Of a stretch of 64,000 nucleotides of DNA, positions 17,553-25,856 are shown in pieces (the stretch's first letter is position 1; each line of letters begins with the position of its first letter). The notes beneath the pieces are model-generated. The model was not told the DNA's origin. It saw only the letters and a program-made list of their open reading frames with translations, and searched no databases. Location: positions 41,187-105,186 of the forward strand of contig JAITGA010000037.1 of NCBI GenBank assembly GCA_031280955.1, written 5' to 3'. A program made the translations under genes and the position numbers. The DNA comes from Lachnospiraceae bacterium. GTDB taxonomy: Bacteria; Bacillota; Clostridia; Lachnospirales; Lachnospiraceae.

Positions 17553-17581
17553 GAAAAGAGGCTGTTCTTTAGCCTCTTTTC
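17553..17581. terminator. Bidirectional intrinsic terminator
   Basis: GAAAAGAGGCT (17553-17563) and AGCCTCTTTTC (17571-17581) form a perfect 11-bp stem with a 7-base loop. A-rich and T-rich flanks are present on both sides. It separates the rightward 71-residue gene from the leftward nucleotidyltransferase gene. Confidence 0.9.
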
Positions 17582-17600
17582 TTTTCATTTGGGTGTTGTA

Positions 17601-18296
17601 TTAGGTGGGGTGAATAGAAAAGGCATTTAACATATCGAATGCAATTTTATCTATATCATTTTGAAAAGTTTCCCACTTGACTTCTTTTACCCATGCGATT
17701 TTATCAAATTCATGCCGTGGAAAGCTTTTAAGTATTTCCGCCACATAAACCAGTTCTATTCCTTCGTCTTTTTCCCGTGTTTCGCGTATTGTTTCTACCC
17801 AGTCAACATTGTTGTTTAACGTTATTTCGCGGATGTCGGCAATGTCCTTGGCTTCAAAACGAAAGATTGCCGAAAGTTTATTAGAAAGGATATTTCTTAC
17901 ACAGTCTGTGCGATGGAATAAATCAGTCCTAACAAGCGAACCGAAGCGAGGAACTGAATCATTGATAAAGTCCAGTTTAAGCAATGTGTTAGACTCTTTA
18001 TATATCGACAAAGAAACAAAACGTTCAGAACGAAGAAAATTATTTACAGTATCCCATGTGTAACCTTCGCTTTTCAGCATATTGAGGATTTTATTTGTTT
18101 GAGCATCAAAAGAGTCAGGTGATGATTGGGTAACGAAAAAATCTAAATCGTCCGAATAACGGTGATTATAGTAAGCGCGGCTAATTGCCGTCCCCCCTGT
18201 CAGAAAAAAATCGGTGTCGCTCCGACGCATAAGGTCTAACACCCCATCTTGTAGGGGATACAGGCTCTCCTCGTAATACTGCGAGCGCAAAGTCAT
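17601..18296 (-). CDS. AbiEii-type nucleotidyltransferase (toxin-like)
   Basis: 231 residues. The nucleotidyltransferase motif is clear at residues 33-54: LTGGTAISRAYY, then HRYSDDLDFF with the catalytic Asp-x-Asp pair. This is the AbiEii/DUF1814 family, known as the toxin half of type IV toxin-antitoxin and phage abortive infection systems that modify tRNA or other RNAs. The start at 18296 has GGCGGAG seven bases upstream. The gene overlaps the 3' end of the upstream partner by 116 bases, so the two are translated together. Toxin activity is inferred from the family. Confidence 0.85.
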   Translation of the reverse strand: MTLRSQYYEESLYPLQDGVLDLMRRSDTDFFLTGGTAISRAYYNHRYSDDLDFFVTQSSPDSFDAQTNKILNMLKSEGYTWDTVNNFLRSERFVSLSIYKESNTLLKLDFINDSVPRFGSLVRTDLFHRTDCVRNILSNKLSAIFRFEAKDIADIREITLNNNVDWVETIRETREKDEGIELVYVAEILKSFPRHEFDKIAWVKEVKWETFQNDIDKIAFDMLNAFSIHPT

Positions 18297-18558
18297 AATG
18301 TCTCCGCCTTTCTTTTGGCCATATACGGCTTGCTAGTTCTTCCGTATACAGTTCTTTTATGGTTTCAATGCCCCACAACATTACCAAAGAGTGCCAAGGC
18401 AAACGCTCCAATGAACGCACAAATAGCTTATCTCTTGTGAATGCACCGGAGTACTCAAGACGACCCTCGAGAACCTCGAGCATATCTTCATGGGAGTCGA
18501 GATAGTCCCAATTGAGCGTTCTCATGATTCCTATTTTTTCGTCATAAGATAGTTGCAT
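18181..18558 (-). CDS. Partner protein of the AbiEii-type nucleotidyltransferase (putative antitoxin)
   Basis: 125 residues, first gene of a two-gene leftward unit with a near-consensus promoter at 18638-18665. It lacks the helix-turn-helix of AbiEi antitoxins. The sequence is helical and rich in Trp and acidic residues (LNWDYLDSHEDM, WHSLVMLWGIE). Conserved-looking sequence stops near residue 105; the last ~35 residues are read through the start of the toxin gene in another frame, which may explain the odd basic tail. An antitoxin role is inferred only from position. Confidence 0.65.
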   Translation of the reverse strand: MQLSYDEKIGIMRTLNWDYLDSHEDMLEVLEGRLEYSGAFTRDKLFVRSLERLPWHSLVMLWGIETIKELYTEELASRIWPKERRRHYDFALAVLRGEPVSPTRWGVRPYASERHRFFSDRGDGN

Positions 18559-18637
18559 TTAATACCCTGTGATTGAAATAAAGTAACATAATAATGATAC
18601 TCTTTTCTGTTTCAAATATGACCTTATCTACATGATA

Positions 18638-18665
18638 ATTATACCAAAAAACAAGCCACCGTCAA
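18638..18665 (-). promoter_or_regulatory. Promoter of the toxin-antitoxin-like pair
   Basis: On the minus strand TTGACG (18665-18660) and TATAAT (18643-18638) are 16 bp apart, about 80 bases before the start codon at 18558. Confidence 0.7.
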
Positions 18666-18688
18666 TGTATTTCGCATTTTGAGCTCTT

Positions 18689-18810
18689 TACCAAGTTGTT
18701 TTTGGATATTGATATACCCGACCATGATGGGTTTGATGATGATTTCTTTAAGAATACCCACATTCATCAACATCATGGTTTGCATGATTGTTCATACGGT
18801 CTGTTAGTAA
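18689..18810 (+). pseudogene. Fragment of a LytTR-family response regulator gene
   Basis: About 120 bases closely match bases 20449-20573 of the intact regulator gene, covering the phosphoacceptor region (FLDID, then DGFDD) and the following insertion ending HDCSYGL. The frame is shifted by two bases before the match, there is no start codon context, and no receiver or DNA-binding part follows. It is a decayed partial duplication about 1.7 kb from its parent or sister copy. Confidence 0.8.
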
Positions 18811-18981
18811 CAACTTTCCGGGTAAGAACACTTGTTTTTGCTGAGTATATAAGGTACAATCTCCTTAGTATCAGGCTTTGCACTTTGGCAACTGTATATA
18901 GGTGGTTGCAGAGAAACTATTTGCGAAAACCAAACCACTCTTTCTTTGCGTAAAATATACAGTGTACTAAGTGGTTGAGGA

Positions 18982-19083
18982 TTACGTTGTGAGCATTGTA
19001 AAGTTTTACCCGAGAGCATAGAGATGTGCAGACAGTTGGATATTGGCTTTTCGCATGAGGAAATCACGAAACTTATATTTTGA
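18982..19083 (+). pseudogene. Possible remnant of a zinc-ribbon protein C-terminal fragment
   Basis: A 33-codon open stretch starts LRCEHCKVLPES and ends ITKLIF before a stop, preceded in frame by another stop. The CxxC element resembles the N-terminal zinc ribbon of some transposases, but too little is left to be sure. The rest of the 18811-18981 interval shows no recognisable gene. Confidence 0.25.
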
Positions 19084-19098
19084 AAGGCGGTACAAACT

Positions 19099-19410
19099 AT
19101 GTCAAAAGTAACATTCTACTATGAATACAAACTCAAAAAGGGTGCATCCGTAGAGGAATTCTTGGCGGCATCCGAAAAATTGAACAACGAGTACATCTCC
19201 AAACAGAAAGGTTATATTTCATGGAAGCAACTTAACGACAACGATATTTGGGTTGACCTTCTCACATTTGAAACAATGGATGATGTGAAAGCGTTCGAGG
19301 ATAAATCTAACACTAATCCCAACGAACTCGCTCTGAGTTTCTATTCATATATCAATATGCTGAGTTGCAAGGTGCGTTATTTTAGCGTGGAAAAAAGCTA
19401 TGGCATATAA
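19099..19410 (+). CDS. Small ferredoxin-like (ABM-type) alpha/beta barrel protein
   Basis: 103 residues with AAAGGCGG ahead of the start. The pattern of strand, helix, short strands and helix (VTFYYEYKLKKGASVEEF, GYISWKQL, WVDLLTFETMDDVKAF) fits the dimeric antibiotic-biosynthesis-monooxygenase-like fold, which includes monooxygenases and small ligand-binding proteins. No catalytic motif can be assigned. It overlaps the next gene by 11 bases, so the two are likely co-translated. Confidence 0.65.
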   Translation: MSKVTFYYEYKLKKGASVEEFLAASEKLNNEYISKQKGYISWKQLNDNDIWVDLLTFETMDDVKAFEDKSNTNPNELALSFYSYINMLSCKVRYFSVEKSYGI

Positions 19411-20044
19411 CACCGCCCTTAACATATACGAAACCCTCCACACCTATTACGGCAACCTTGACTGGTGGCCTGCCAAAACACCTTATGAAGTCATGGTCGG
19501 AGCGGTTCTGACACAAAACACGGCATGGAGTAACGTAGAAAAAGCAATCATCAATTTCACCGACTTATCACCGCAGTTTGTGCAGGATTGCGATATCGCC
19601 AAGCTTGCCGAGATTATCCGCCCCGCCGGTTTTTTCAATCAAAAAGCGGGGTATCTCAAAGCGGTGACGGCGTGGTTTGAAAATTATAATTTTGATGTAC
19701 CCACTGTACAGCGTGAGTCGCTGGAAAAGCTCCGTCCGGAACTCCTCTCCGTCAAAGGCATAGGAAAAGAGACCGCTGACTCGATTTTATTGTACGCTTT
19801 CGGTTTTCCAACTTTCGTTGTGGATGCGTACACCGTGCGGCTCTGTGAACGGTATCCGCTGGAAATCAGCAAAAGCTATGACACAGTCAAGGCTCATTTC
19901 GAGGACAAGTTACCTCGTGATGCGGATTTGTACAACAACTACCACGCTATGATTGTGATTAACGCAAAAGAGCATTGCAAGAAGAGCAAGCCACTATGTG
20001 GGGAGTGTCCACTTGCGGATGCTTGTAAGAAACAAAATATTTAA
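19400..20044 (+). CDS. Endonuclease III-like DNA glycosylase with Fe-S cluster (MagIII-like)
   Basis: 214 residues, HhH-GPD superfamily. The helix-hairpin-helix is LLSVKGIGKETADSIL (116-131), with the catalytic Asp142 in VVDAYTVR. Cys193, Cys200, Cys203 and Cys209 form the Cx6Cx2Cx5C cluster motif of endonuclease III. The Lys that gives Nth its lyase activity (in GVGRKTA) is replaced by Glu124 in GIGKETA, as in MagIII 3-methyladenine glycosylases, so this should be a monofunctional glycosylase, probably for alkylated bases. The start overlaps the preceding gene by 11 bases. Confidence 0.87.
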   Translation: MAYNTALNIYETLHTYYGNLDWWPAKTPYEVMVGAVLTQNTAWSNVEKAIINFTDLSPQFVQDCDIAKLAEIIRPAGFFNQKAGYLKAVTAWFENYNFDVPTVQRESLEKLRPELLSVKGIGKETADSILLYAFGFPTFVVDAYTVRLCERYPLEISKSYDTVKAHFEDKLPRDADLYNNYHAMIVINAKEHCKKSKPLCGECPLADACKKQNI

Positions 20045-20158
20045 GACGAGGTTTGATTTATAATTACACCATGCATTCACTTTCGAGGAAGTTGCGATGA
20101 GACAATAAATTTTTCTTACAATTTTCAAAAATTTTTTCATTAATTTCACAAAATCATA

Positions 20159-20186
20159 TTTACAAGTAATTCTCATGTGGTATAAT
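20159..20186 (+). promoter_or_regulatory. Promoter upstream of the LytTR regulator
   Basis: TTTACA (20159-20164) and TATAAT (20181-20186), 16-bp spacer. The start codon is 110 bases downstream. The 13-mer ACAAAATCATATT just upstream also occurs near 22029, before the histidine kinase. Confidence 0.6.
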
Positions 20187-20295
20187 CAAATTTCTTCTAA
20201 ATGTAGTATATCGGAAACGATATCCTCCATCACGGAGAAGACAGGGCAAAAGACATGACAAACAACCGAAAATAGCAGTAGAAAGGCGGTGTATT

Positions 20296-21099
20296 ATGTA
20301 TCGATTCGCATTCTGTGGCTATGACGAAACATTTTCCAGAAGCTTTCGCCATCACTTTACCCAATGGAAGAAACAACAGCCCCAAAACATCAAAGCTAAC
20401 TTCTTTTCTTGCTATGATGAATTTTTGCAAGAGGTGGAATGTCAAGGGCAGTACCAAGTGGTTTTTTTGGATATTGATATGCCGGAACATAATGGGTTTG
20501 ATGATTACTTCCATGAGAATATCGGCAATCATCAGCATCGTGGTTTATATGATTGTTCATACAGTCTGACAGTAGCGGCAGAAATTGAGAGGCATTGTCC
20601 CGGCACAATGATAGTGATTATCTCCGCTTTTCTTCTTCCACGTGATTTTAATGATTACATCCATCCATATCATTGCTTTACCAAAAATGATTGCTTTGGT
20701 CTATTGTCAAGTGTCCTCGATTCGGTTTTATTCAAGATTAACTTGCGTTATCATAACTTTTGTTTTTGTGTCAACAAAGTGAAACTTGTCGTCTCGTTAA
20801 ATGATGTAATCTATTTTTACAGCGCAGGGCGCAAGGTTTTTATCGTATGCACGGAACATGAATATAGTTTTAATAACAAACTGGATATAATTGATGCACA
20901 AATAAGTGATGGGATTGACTATTTCCTACGCATCCACAAATCGTACATCATTAACAAGAGGTATCTGCGCTCTTACAAGTGTGACTGTGTCGAAATGTCC
21001 AACCACGACCAGTTGCAAATCAGCCGCTCCCATCAAAAGGATGTAAAATGTGTCCTCGATAATTACCAGCCGGGTGTTCATATGATGGAGGAGATGTGA
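20296..21099 (+). CDS. LytTR-family response regulator
   Basis: 267 residues. The receiver domain has the acceptor Asp59 in VVFLDIDMPEHNGFD, strand IVIISA and Lys130. An insertion of about 25 residues (from FHENIGN to CSYSL) separates the acceptor loop from the next helix, which is unusual. The LytTR DNA-binding domain follows at about 155-260 (VKLVVSLNDVIYFYSAGRK, then FLRIHKSYIINKRYL). Family members bind tandem direct repeats and often control virulence, bacteriocin or envelope genes. No kinase gene is adjacent; the nearest is the hybrid kinase at 22235. The start has AAAGGCGG upstream. Confidence 0.88.
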   Translation: MYRFAFCGYDETFSRSFRHHFTQWKKQQPQNIKANFFSCYDEFLQEVECQGQYQVVFLDIDMPEHNGFDDYFHENIGNHQHRGLYDCSYSLTVAAEIERHCPGTMIVIISAFLLPRDFNDYIHPYHCFTKNDCFGLLSSVLDSVLFKINLRYHNFCFCVNKVKLVVSLNDVIYFYSAGRKVFIVCTEHEYSFNNKLDIIDAQISDGIDYFLRIHKSYIINKRYLRSYKCDCVEMSNHDQLQISRSHQKDVKCVLDNYQPGVHMMEEM

Positions 21100-21113
21100 G
21101 GGAAACCAACCGT

Positions 21114-21656
21114 TCAATAACCAACCTCTCCATGTTTTTCAATTTTTTGGTCATTCCAATATAGTGTAGATGAACTTGGCCAAACTCCCCTCGTAGGAGC
21201 TTGTATTCTAATCAATATATAGTCATCAGTGGTACTCTCATTATCATTGCTAGTTACAAAGAGATTAACCTCTGAGCCCTCAATATTAAACTTTAGTTCG
21301 TTGTTGCCGAAGATGCTATTTCCATGGGAATAATAAATGTACATATCCCACGAATCGGGGTCAGAAGCTATATACTGATAGTACTCTTCCGATGGTTCAC
21401 AGGAAACCACCCAATCTTTGATTCTCTCAACGTTCAACTCGTCTTTGTTATAAAAAGCAGCTTTATATCCATTGGCGGTTTCCTCATAGTGCTTTGATGT
21501 TATCTCGCTATATTTTGAATCACTCCACCATATATTGGTTTGATTATCCGAGTCTTCGTCAATTTGCATTTGCACAATGAATCGGACAACTAAATAGATG
21601 AAAGCGATAATACATAACAGTATTGGTAGCCCGATGAGAAGGTAGCGTTTTTTCAT
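21114..21656 (-). CDS. Small membrane-anchored hypothetical protein
   Basis: 180 residues from the ATG at 21656, where AAAGGATG precedes it; the frame stays open further upstream but without a start signal. It begins MKKRYLLIGLPILLCIIAF, a basic start plus one membrane span with no lipobox, then an acidic, Tyr/Trp/Ser-rich domain of about 145 residues, probably outside the cell. I do not recognise the family. It is convergent with the LytTR gene, with 14 bases between the two stops, and its upstream region holds a 14-bp tandem repeat. Confidence 0.6.
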   Translation of the reverse strand: MKKRYLLIGLPILLCIIAFIYLVVRFIVQMQIDEDSDNQTNIWWSDSKYSEITSKHYEETANGYKAAFYNKDELNVERIKDWVVSCEPSEEYYQYIASDPDSWDMYIYYSHGNSIFGNNELKFNIEGSEVNLFVTSNDNESTTDDYILIRIQAPTRGVWPSSSTLYWNDQKIEKHGEVGY

Positions 21657-21721
21657 GATCTCATCCTTTCCTTGCTCTAAACAAAATTCCTCGTAAATCT
21701 TTTGGCAAAGTTTAATTGGTA

Positions 21722-21755
21722 AAGCAATTTGCTTTAAGCAATTTGCTTGAAGCAA
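21722..21755. repeat. 14-bp tandem repeat, 2.4 copies
   Basis: AAGCAATTTGCTTT is followed by AAGCAATTTGCTTG and AAGCAA. Each unit is nearly palindromic (AAGCAA/TTGCTT), so it could be an operator. It lies 66-100 bases upstream of the leftward membrane-protein gene. Confidence 0.7.
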
Positions 21756-21840
21756 CACCCGACGGTTGACTAAAACACAATCTGATTCACCCTAAGAGTA
21801 CCACAAACATACTGGAATCACCACTATTTTCCGCTGATAG

Positions 21841-21879
21841 TGGATTGCTTCGGCGCATAAAACCGCCTCGCAATGACGA
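21841..21879. repeat. Single dispersed-repeat unit
   Basis: TGGATTGCTTCGG...CCTCGCAATGACGA, the same unit as the right arm of the 16545-16649 palindrome. It sits in the 578-base interval 21657-22234. Apart from this repeat, the 14-bp repeat and the kinase leader, I see no gene in that interval. Confidence 0.8.
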
Positions 21880-22057
21880 AACAAGGGCATTTATCTACTT
21901 TTACATAAGTTAATTGAGTTGTCGGAGGATATGGAGCTTGTCGATTATCAGGATTATTTGTAACATAAACAAACGACGATAATTTCAAAGACAAACAAAC
22001 CTTTCCTTGTCTTAACAAAAATTTTACACAAAATCATATTAAATTGTTGCTTAGGTG

Positions 22058-22142
22058 TTGCGCCATCTTCACTATAGCTGTATCATAGTGATAATAGCGT
22101 GAAAAGCTTATTTAGTTGGTTTCACTTGGCGTAATGCCAAGT
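22058..22142 (+). promoter_or_regulatory. Possible promoter and leader hairpin of the hybrid kinase gene
   Basis: TTGCGC (22058-22063) and TATCAT (22081-22086) are 17 bp apart. A perfect 7-bp hairpin ACTTGGC-gtaat-GCCAAGT follows at 22124-22142, inside the expected leader. The -35 box is weak. Confidence 0.4.
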
Positions 22143-22234
22143 TAATATTTTATTCGCCATTTGCCATTCTTGCTACTGTTGATGTGCATTAAAACAAGAA
22201 GCAGAAAAACTACAGGCAGATAATGGAGGGATTC

Positions 22235-24670
22235 ATGAAAAAAATGAAATTGTCAATGAAGCTGCTGCTCAGTTTCCTGCTTATGATTTTTCTGATTACA
22301 CAGATATTTATGTTTGGCTATGTCGGTATGCTGCGCCTAAATCAGATTACCGACAAGATGTACGATGATTTCATTGCTACGGTTTCCGACCAGGCAGTAC
22401 TGCAAGTAGCTCTTGACAACAAAATCCTGTCAGATCACTACTTTGGAATAATAACTACAGTCTTTATCATTGTTGTCTTTATTTCTGTGGTAGCGGGAAT
22501 AATCATAGTTAGTTACTTATCAGGAATCATTAGCAAACCAATTACGGCACTTTCTAATATTATCCAAAAAGCAAGCATGAACAATGATACAGTGGATGCA
22601 GTTGAAGAACTGGAGGTTCTGGAGCGATTCCGAGGTGATGGGAATGAAATAAGCAAATTGATTACCCACTTCGATGAGTTTAGAAGTTACAAAAACGCTA
22701 TGGAAGCGGAAGTGGAAAAACAAAACAGAAAATTACTGGAGCAGTCCCATTGGTACATGTCTATCCTCGATGCCACCCCACTTCCAATTACTGTTACCGA
22801 CTTAGATATGAACTGGTCATTTGTCAACAAAGCCGTTGAAGACTTTCTCGACATGAAGCGTGAGGATATGATTGGTTTGCCTTGCTCCAATTTGAACGCT
22901 CCAATCTGTAACACTGATGATTGCAGCATTGCTTGCGTTAAGCGTGGGTTAAAACAGGCATTTTTCACCCGTCGTGGTTCATCTTATCAGGTCGATATTG
23001 AGATATTAGAAGATATGAAAGGGGAAACAGCAGGTTATATTGAAGTGGTACAGGATGTAACATTGGTTGAAACTTTGGCAAAGCAAAAGGCAGAAGCAGA
23101 AAGTCAAGCTAAGTCCAGATTTTTGGCGACGATGAGCCATGAAATCCGTACACCGATGAATGCAGTAATCGGGATGACGACGATCGGCAAACTGGCAGAT
23201 GATTTCCAGAAGAAAAACGATGCTTTTGATAAAATTGAGGTAGCCTCCAAGCATCTGCTCGCTATTATCAACGATATTCTAGATTTTTCCAAAATCGAAT
23301 CGGGTAAATTTGAACTTTCAAATACCTGTTTTGATTTTGAAAAGATGTTACAAAAGGTTGCTGATATCATCAATCTACGTGTCGATGAACGGCGGCAGAA
23401 GTTTTATGTAAATATCTGCAACAAAATCCCGCGCCTCCTCGTAGGTGACGACCAAAGGCTTTCACAGGTCATAACCAACCTTTTGGCAAATGCGGTCAAA
23501 TTCACGCCTGAGGAAGGCACGATTCGCCTTGAAGCACAGCTCATAGCGGAAGAAAACGGGGTATGCCATATACAAATCAGCGTTGAGGATACAGGTATCG
23601 GTATCGTTGGCGGGCAGAAAGAACGCCTCTTCAAAGCCTTTGAACAAGCTGAGTCGGGGACATCACGTGCTTATGGCGGTACAGGACTGGGACTGCCTAT
23701 CTCCAAACACATAATCGACTTAATGGGTGGAGATATATGGATGGAATCAGAACCGGGCAAAGGCACCAAGTTTACTATTGCCGTGTCACTAGAGCGGGGT
23801 ACAGATGAGAAAAAACGAAAACTCGATGAAAATGTTAATTGGGACAATGTTCGTATTTTCGTTGTCGATGACGAGCCGGAGATTCGTGAGTTTTTTACCG
23901 TAGTGTCTGAAGAACTCGGTATTTTTTGTACGGTATCGGCAAATGCTGAGGAAGCACTTGAAATACTGGAAGAAAATGACGATTACAGCATTTACTTTAT
24001 TGACTGGAAGCTCCCCGGTCTTAATGGTTGTGAACTAGCACGGCTGATACAGGATAAAGCAGGGCAAAACTCTATCGTTATCATCTTTTCCTCGATAGAT
24101 TGGAGTGTTATAGAAGATGAAGCACGAGAAGCCAAAGTGGATAAATTCCTCCCCAAACCGCTATTCCCATCGGTAATTTATGACATAATCAATGAGTGCA
24201 TGGGAAAGGAAAACGATGCAAACCAAGGCTTTAGTTCTGATTATACAGATGATTTCTCGGGGTTCAAGATACTGTTGGTAGAGGATATAGAGATAAATCG
24301 TGAGATAGTCCAGTCATTACTTGAACCTACGGGTTTGACTCTCGAATATGCGGAAAACGGAGTATATGCAGTTGATATGTTCACAGCCGCTGCCGGAAAT
24401 TACGACATGATTCTGATGGATTTGCAAATGCCGGAAATGGATGGTTATGAAGCAACGCTAAAAATCAGGGCACTAGATGTTCCGAATGCGAAAACCGTCC
24501 CGATTGTTGCCATGACAGCCAATGTTTTTCTAGAAGATATCGAAAAATGTCTTGAAGTAGGCATGAACGGTCATATGGGTAAGCCTATCAATATTGATGA
24601 GCTGTTCAATCAAGTCAGACGATATTATCTATTACTCCGTCAGTTAAATCATGGGCAAAAATTGTCGTGA
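22235..24670 (+). CDS. Hybrid sensor histidine kinase with PAS and two receiver domains
   Basis: About 811 residues from ATG 22235 (GGAGGG upstream). Two membrane spans (about 8-30 and 71-97) enclose an external loop of only ~40 residues. A PAS domain (about 175-277) contains a Cys-rich stretch (GLPCSNLNAPICN, then DCSIAC) also seen in some chemoreceptor PAS domains, hinting at redox or metal sensing. HisKA has the phospho-His in MSHEIRTP (His302), and HATPase has VEDTGIGI and GGTGLGLPIS. Receiver 1 (FVVDDEPE; acceptor in YFIDWKLPG) and receiver 2 (LLVEDIEINRE; LMDLQMPEMDG) follow. There is no Hpt domain and no output gene alongside. Confidence 0.92.
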   Translation: MKKMKLSMKLLLSFLLMIFLITQIFMFGYVGMLRLNQITDKMYDDFIATVSDQAVLQVALDNKILSDHYFGIITTVFIIVVFISVVAGIIIVSYLSGIISKPITALSNIIQKASMNNDTVDAVEELEVLERFRGDGNEISKLITHFDEFRSYKNAMEAEVEKQNRKLLEQSHWYMSILDATPLPITVTDLDMNWSFVNKAVEDFLDMKREDMIGLPCSNLNAPICNTDDCSIACVKRGLKQAFFTRRGSSYQVDIEILEDMKGETAGYIEVVQDVTLVETLAKQKAEAESQAKSRFLATMSHEIRTPMNAVIGMTTIGKLADDFQKKNDAFDKIEVASKHLLAIINDILDFSKIESGKFELSNTCFDFEKMLQKVADIINLRVDERRQKFYVNICNKIPRLLVGDDQRLSQVITNLLANAVKFTPEEGTIRLEAQLIAEENGVCHIQISVEDTGIGIVGGQKERLFKAFEQAESGTSRAYGGTGLGLPISKHIIDLMGGDIWMESEPGKGTKFTIAVSLERGTDEKKRKLDENVNWDNVRIFVVDDEPEIREFFTVVSEELGIFCTVSANAEEALEILEENDDYSIYFIDWKLPGLNGCELARLIQDKAGQNSIVIIFSSIDWSVIEDEAREAKVDKFLPKPLFPSVIYDIINECMGKENDANQGFSSDYTDDFSGFKILLVEDIEINREIVQSLLEPTGLTLEYAENGVYAVDMFTAAAGNYDMILMDLQMPEMDGYEATLKIRALDVPNAKTVPIVAMTANVFLEDIEKCLEVGMNGHMGKPINIDELFNQVRRYYLLLRQLNHGQKLS

Positions 24671-24692
24671 AATTTAGCCGGGAAACACCCCT

Positions 24693-25838
24693 TCACCGTA
24701 TCAGCTCCTCCGCTTCCTTCATATTCGCGATAATCTCTACCCCAAACGGACAACGGCTTTCGCATGAACCGCAGGAGGTACAGTCACCTCCTTTGGCGGA
24801 AAGGGCGTGGTAATGCGAACGGATTGAGGGGGCGATGTTCGCCGGGTCAAGGCGAGCGATATCGAGATACTTGATGACGGCGGCGATGTCGATTTCTGCG
24901 GGACAGGGTTGGCAATGACTGCAATAGACACAGCTACCGCGAAAATCGTTGCGAGCATCACTAATTACTTGCGAATAGTTCTTTTCTTCATCGCCGGCTT
25001 CGAGATAACTTACCGCTTCCTTTACCTCGGCGGCAGTACGACTACCTGCCATGACACTGGCAACAGCAGGACGAGTCAGGGCATAATGGATACACTGTTT
25101 GACTGAAAGCGGAGTAGCATAAGGGCTATGGTCAGGTGAAAGCAGCTTACCGGCACCAAAGGCTTTCATTACTGTGATTCCGATTTCTTTTTGTTCACAA
25201 AGCTTGTATAACTTCGCCCGAATCGGGTCGATACCACGGAAATGTTCACCGCCGAAACGGTCTTCATCACCGAAATAGTCAAAGACATAGCGGTCGGAGG
25301 GGAGCATGTCAAAGGCGGGGTTGACGCTAAACATCATCATTTCGGGAAGCCCGGTTTCAATCGCCTTAATTGCCATTTGCGGATTGTGGGAACTGAAACC
25401 GATATGGCGAATGTCACCGTTTTTCTTTAGTTGCTCGGCATATGCGGCAAATTCAGTTTCAAACACATTGCGGTAATCGTCTTCCGAATCAATGAAAAAT
25501 AACATTCCGAAATCTATATAGCCGAATAATGAGAGCAGTTCTTCAAAAAACTTTTTGACGGTCGGCATGTCACGGCTGATATCATATTGTTGGTTGACAT
25601 TGCTTGCACCGATATGCCCTTGAATCATTACTTGGTCTCGCCTTTCCCCCAAGGCTTTGGCAATATGCCCTCGAACCTCAGTACCGGGCATGAACACATC
25701 GATGATATTAATGCCATACTCTAGCCCGGCATCAACCGTCTCTTTTACTTGTTCATATGGTTTAAAATCCACGTTTTCAAGCCCCAGTCCGATGATACTT
25801 ACACTTTTACCGGTTTTGCCCAGTTCACGAAATTTCAT
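24693..25838 (-). CDS. Aldo/keto reductase-fold protein with C-terminal 4Fe-4S motifs, catalytic tetrad degenerate
   Basis: 381 residues. The N-terminal ~285 residues show the aldo/keto reductase barrel (MKFRELGKTGKSVSIIGLG; GFSSHNPQMAIKAIE; ITVMKAFGAGKLL). The tail has Cys motifs of a ferredoxin-like domain: CVYCSHCQPCP and CTSCGSCESRCPFG. In active enzymes the tetrad is Asp/Tyr/Lys/His; here IIDVFMPG lacks the Tyr, VMIQGH lacks the Lys and FFIDSED lacks the His. It may be a redox or binding protein rather than a classic reductase. AAAGGAG precedes the start, 18 bases after the GH9-like gene, so the two form an operon. Confidence 0.85.
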   Translation of the reverse strand: MKFRELGKTGKSVSIIGLGLENVDFKPYEQVKETVDAGLEYGINIIDVFMPGTEVRGHIAKALGERRDQVMIQGHIGASNVNQQYDISRDMPTVKKFFEELLSLFGYIDFGMLFFIDSEDDYRNVFETEFAAYAEQLKKNGDIRHIGFSSHNPQMAIKAIETGLPEMMMFSVNPAFDMLPSDRYVFDYFGDEDRFGGEHFRGIDPIRAKLYKLCEQKEIGITVMKAFGAGKLLSPDHSPYATPLSVKQCIHYALTRPAVASVMAGSRTAAEVKEAVSYLEAGDEEKNYSQVISDARNDFRGSCVYCSHCQPCPAEIDIAAVIKYLDIARLDPANIAPSIRSHYHALSAKGGDCTSCGSCESRCPFGVEIIANMKEAEELIR

Positions 25839-25856
25839 TTATTTTCTCCTTTTTAA

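Noticed and set aside
18696..18953. 85-residue open frame as an intact small gene
   Set aside because: Only its first third is meaningful, as a fragment of the LytTR regulator; the start lacks a ribosome binding site and the rest has no homologous pattern.
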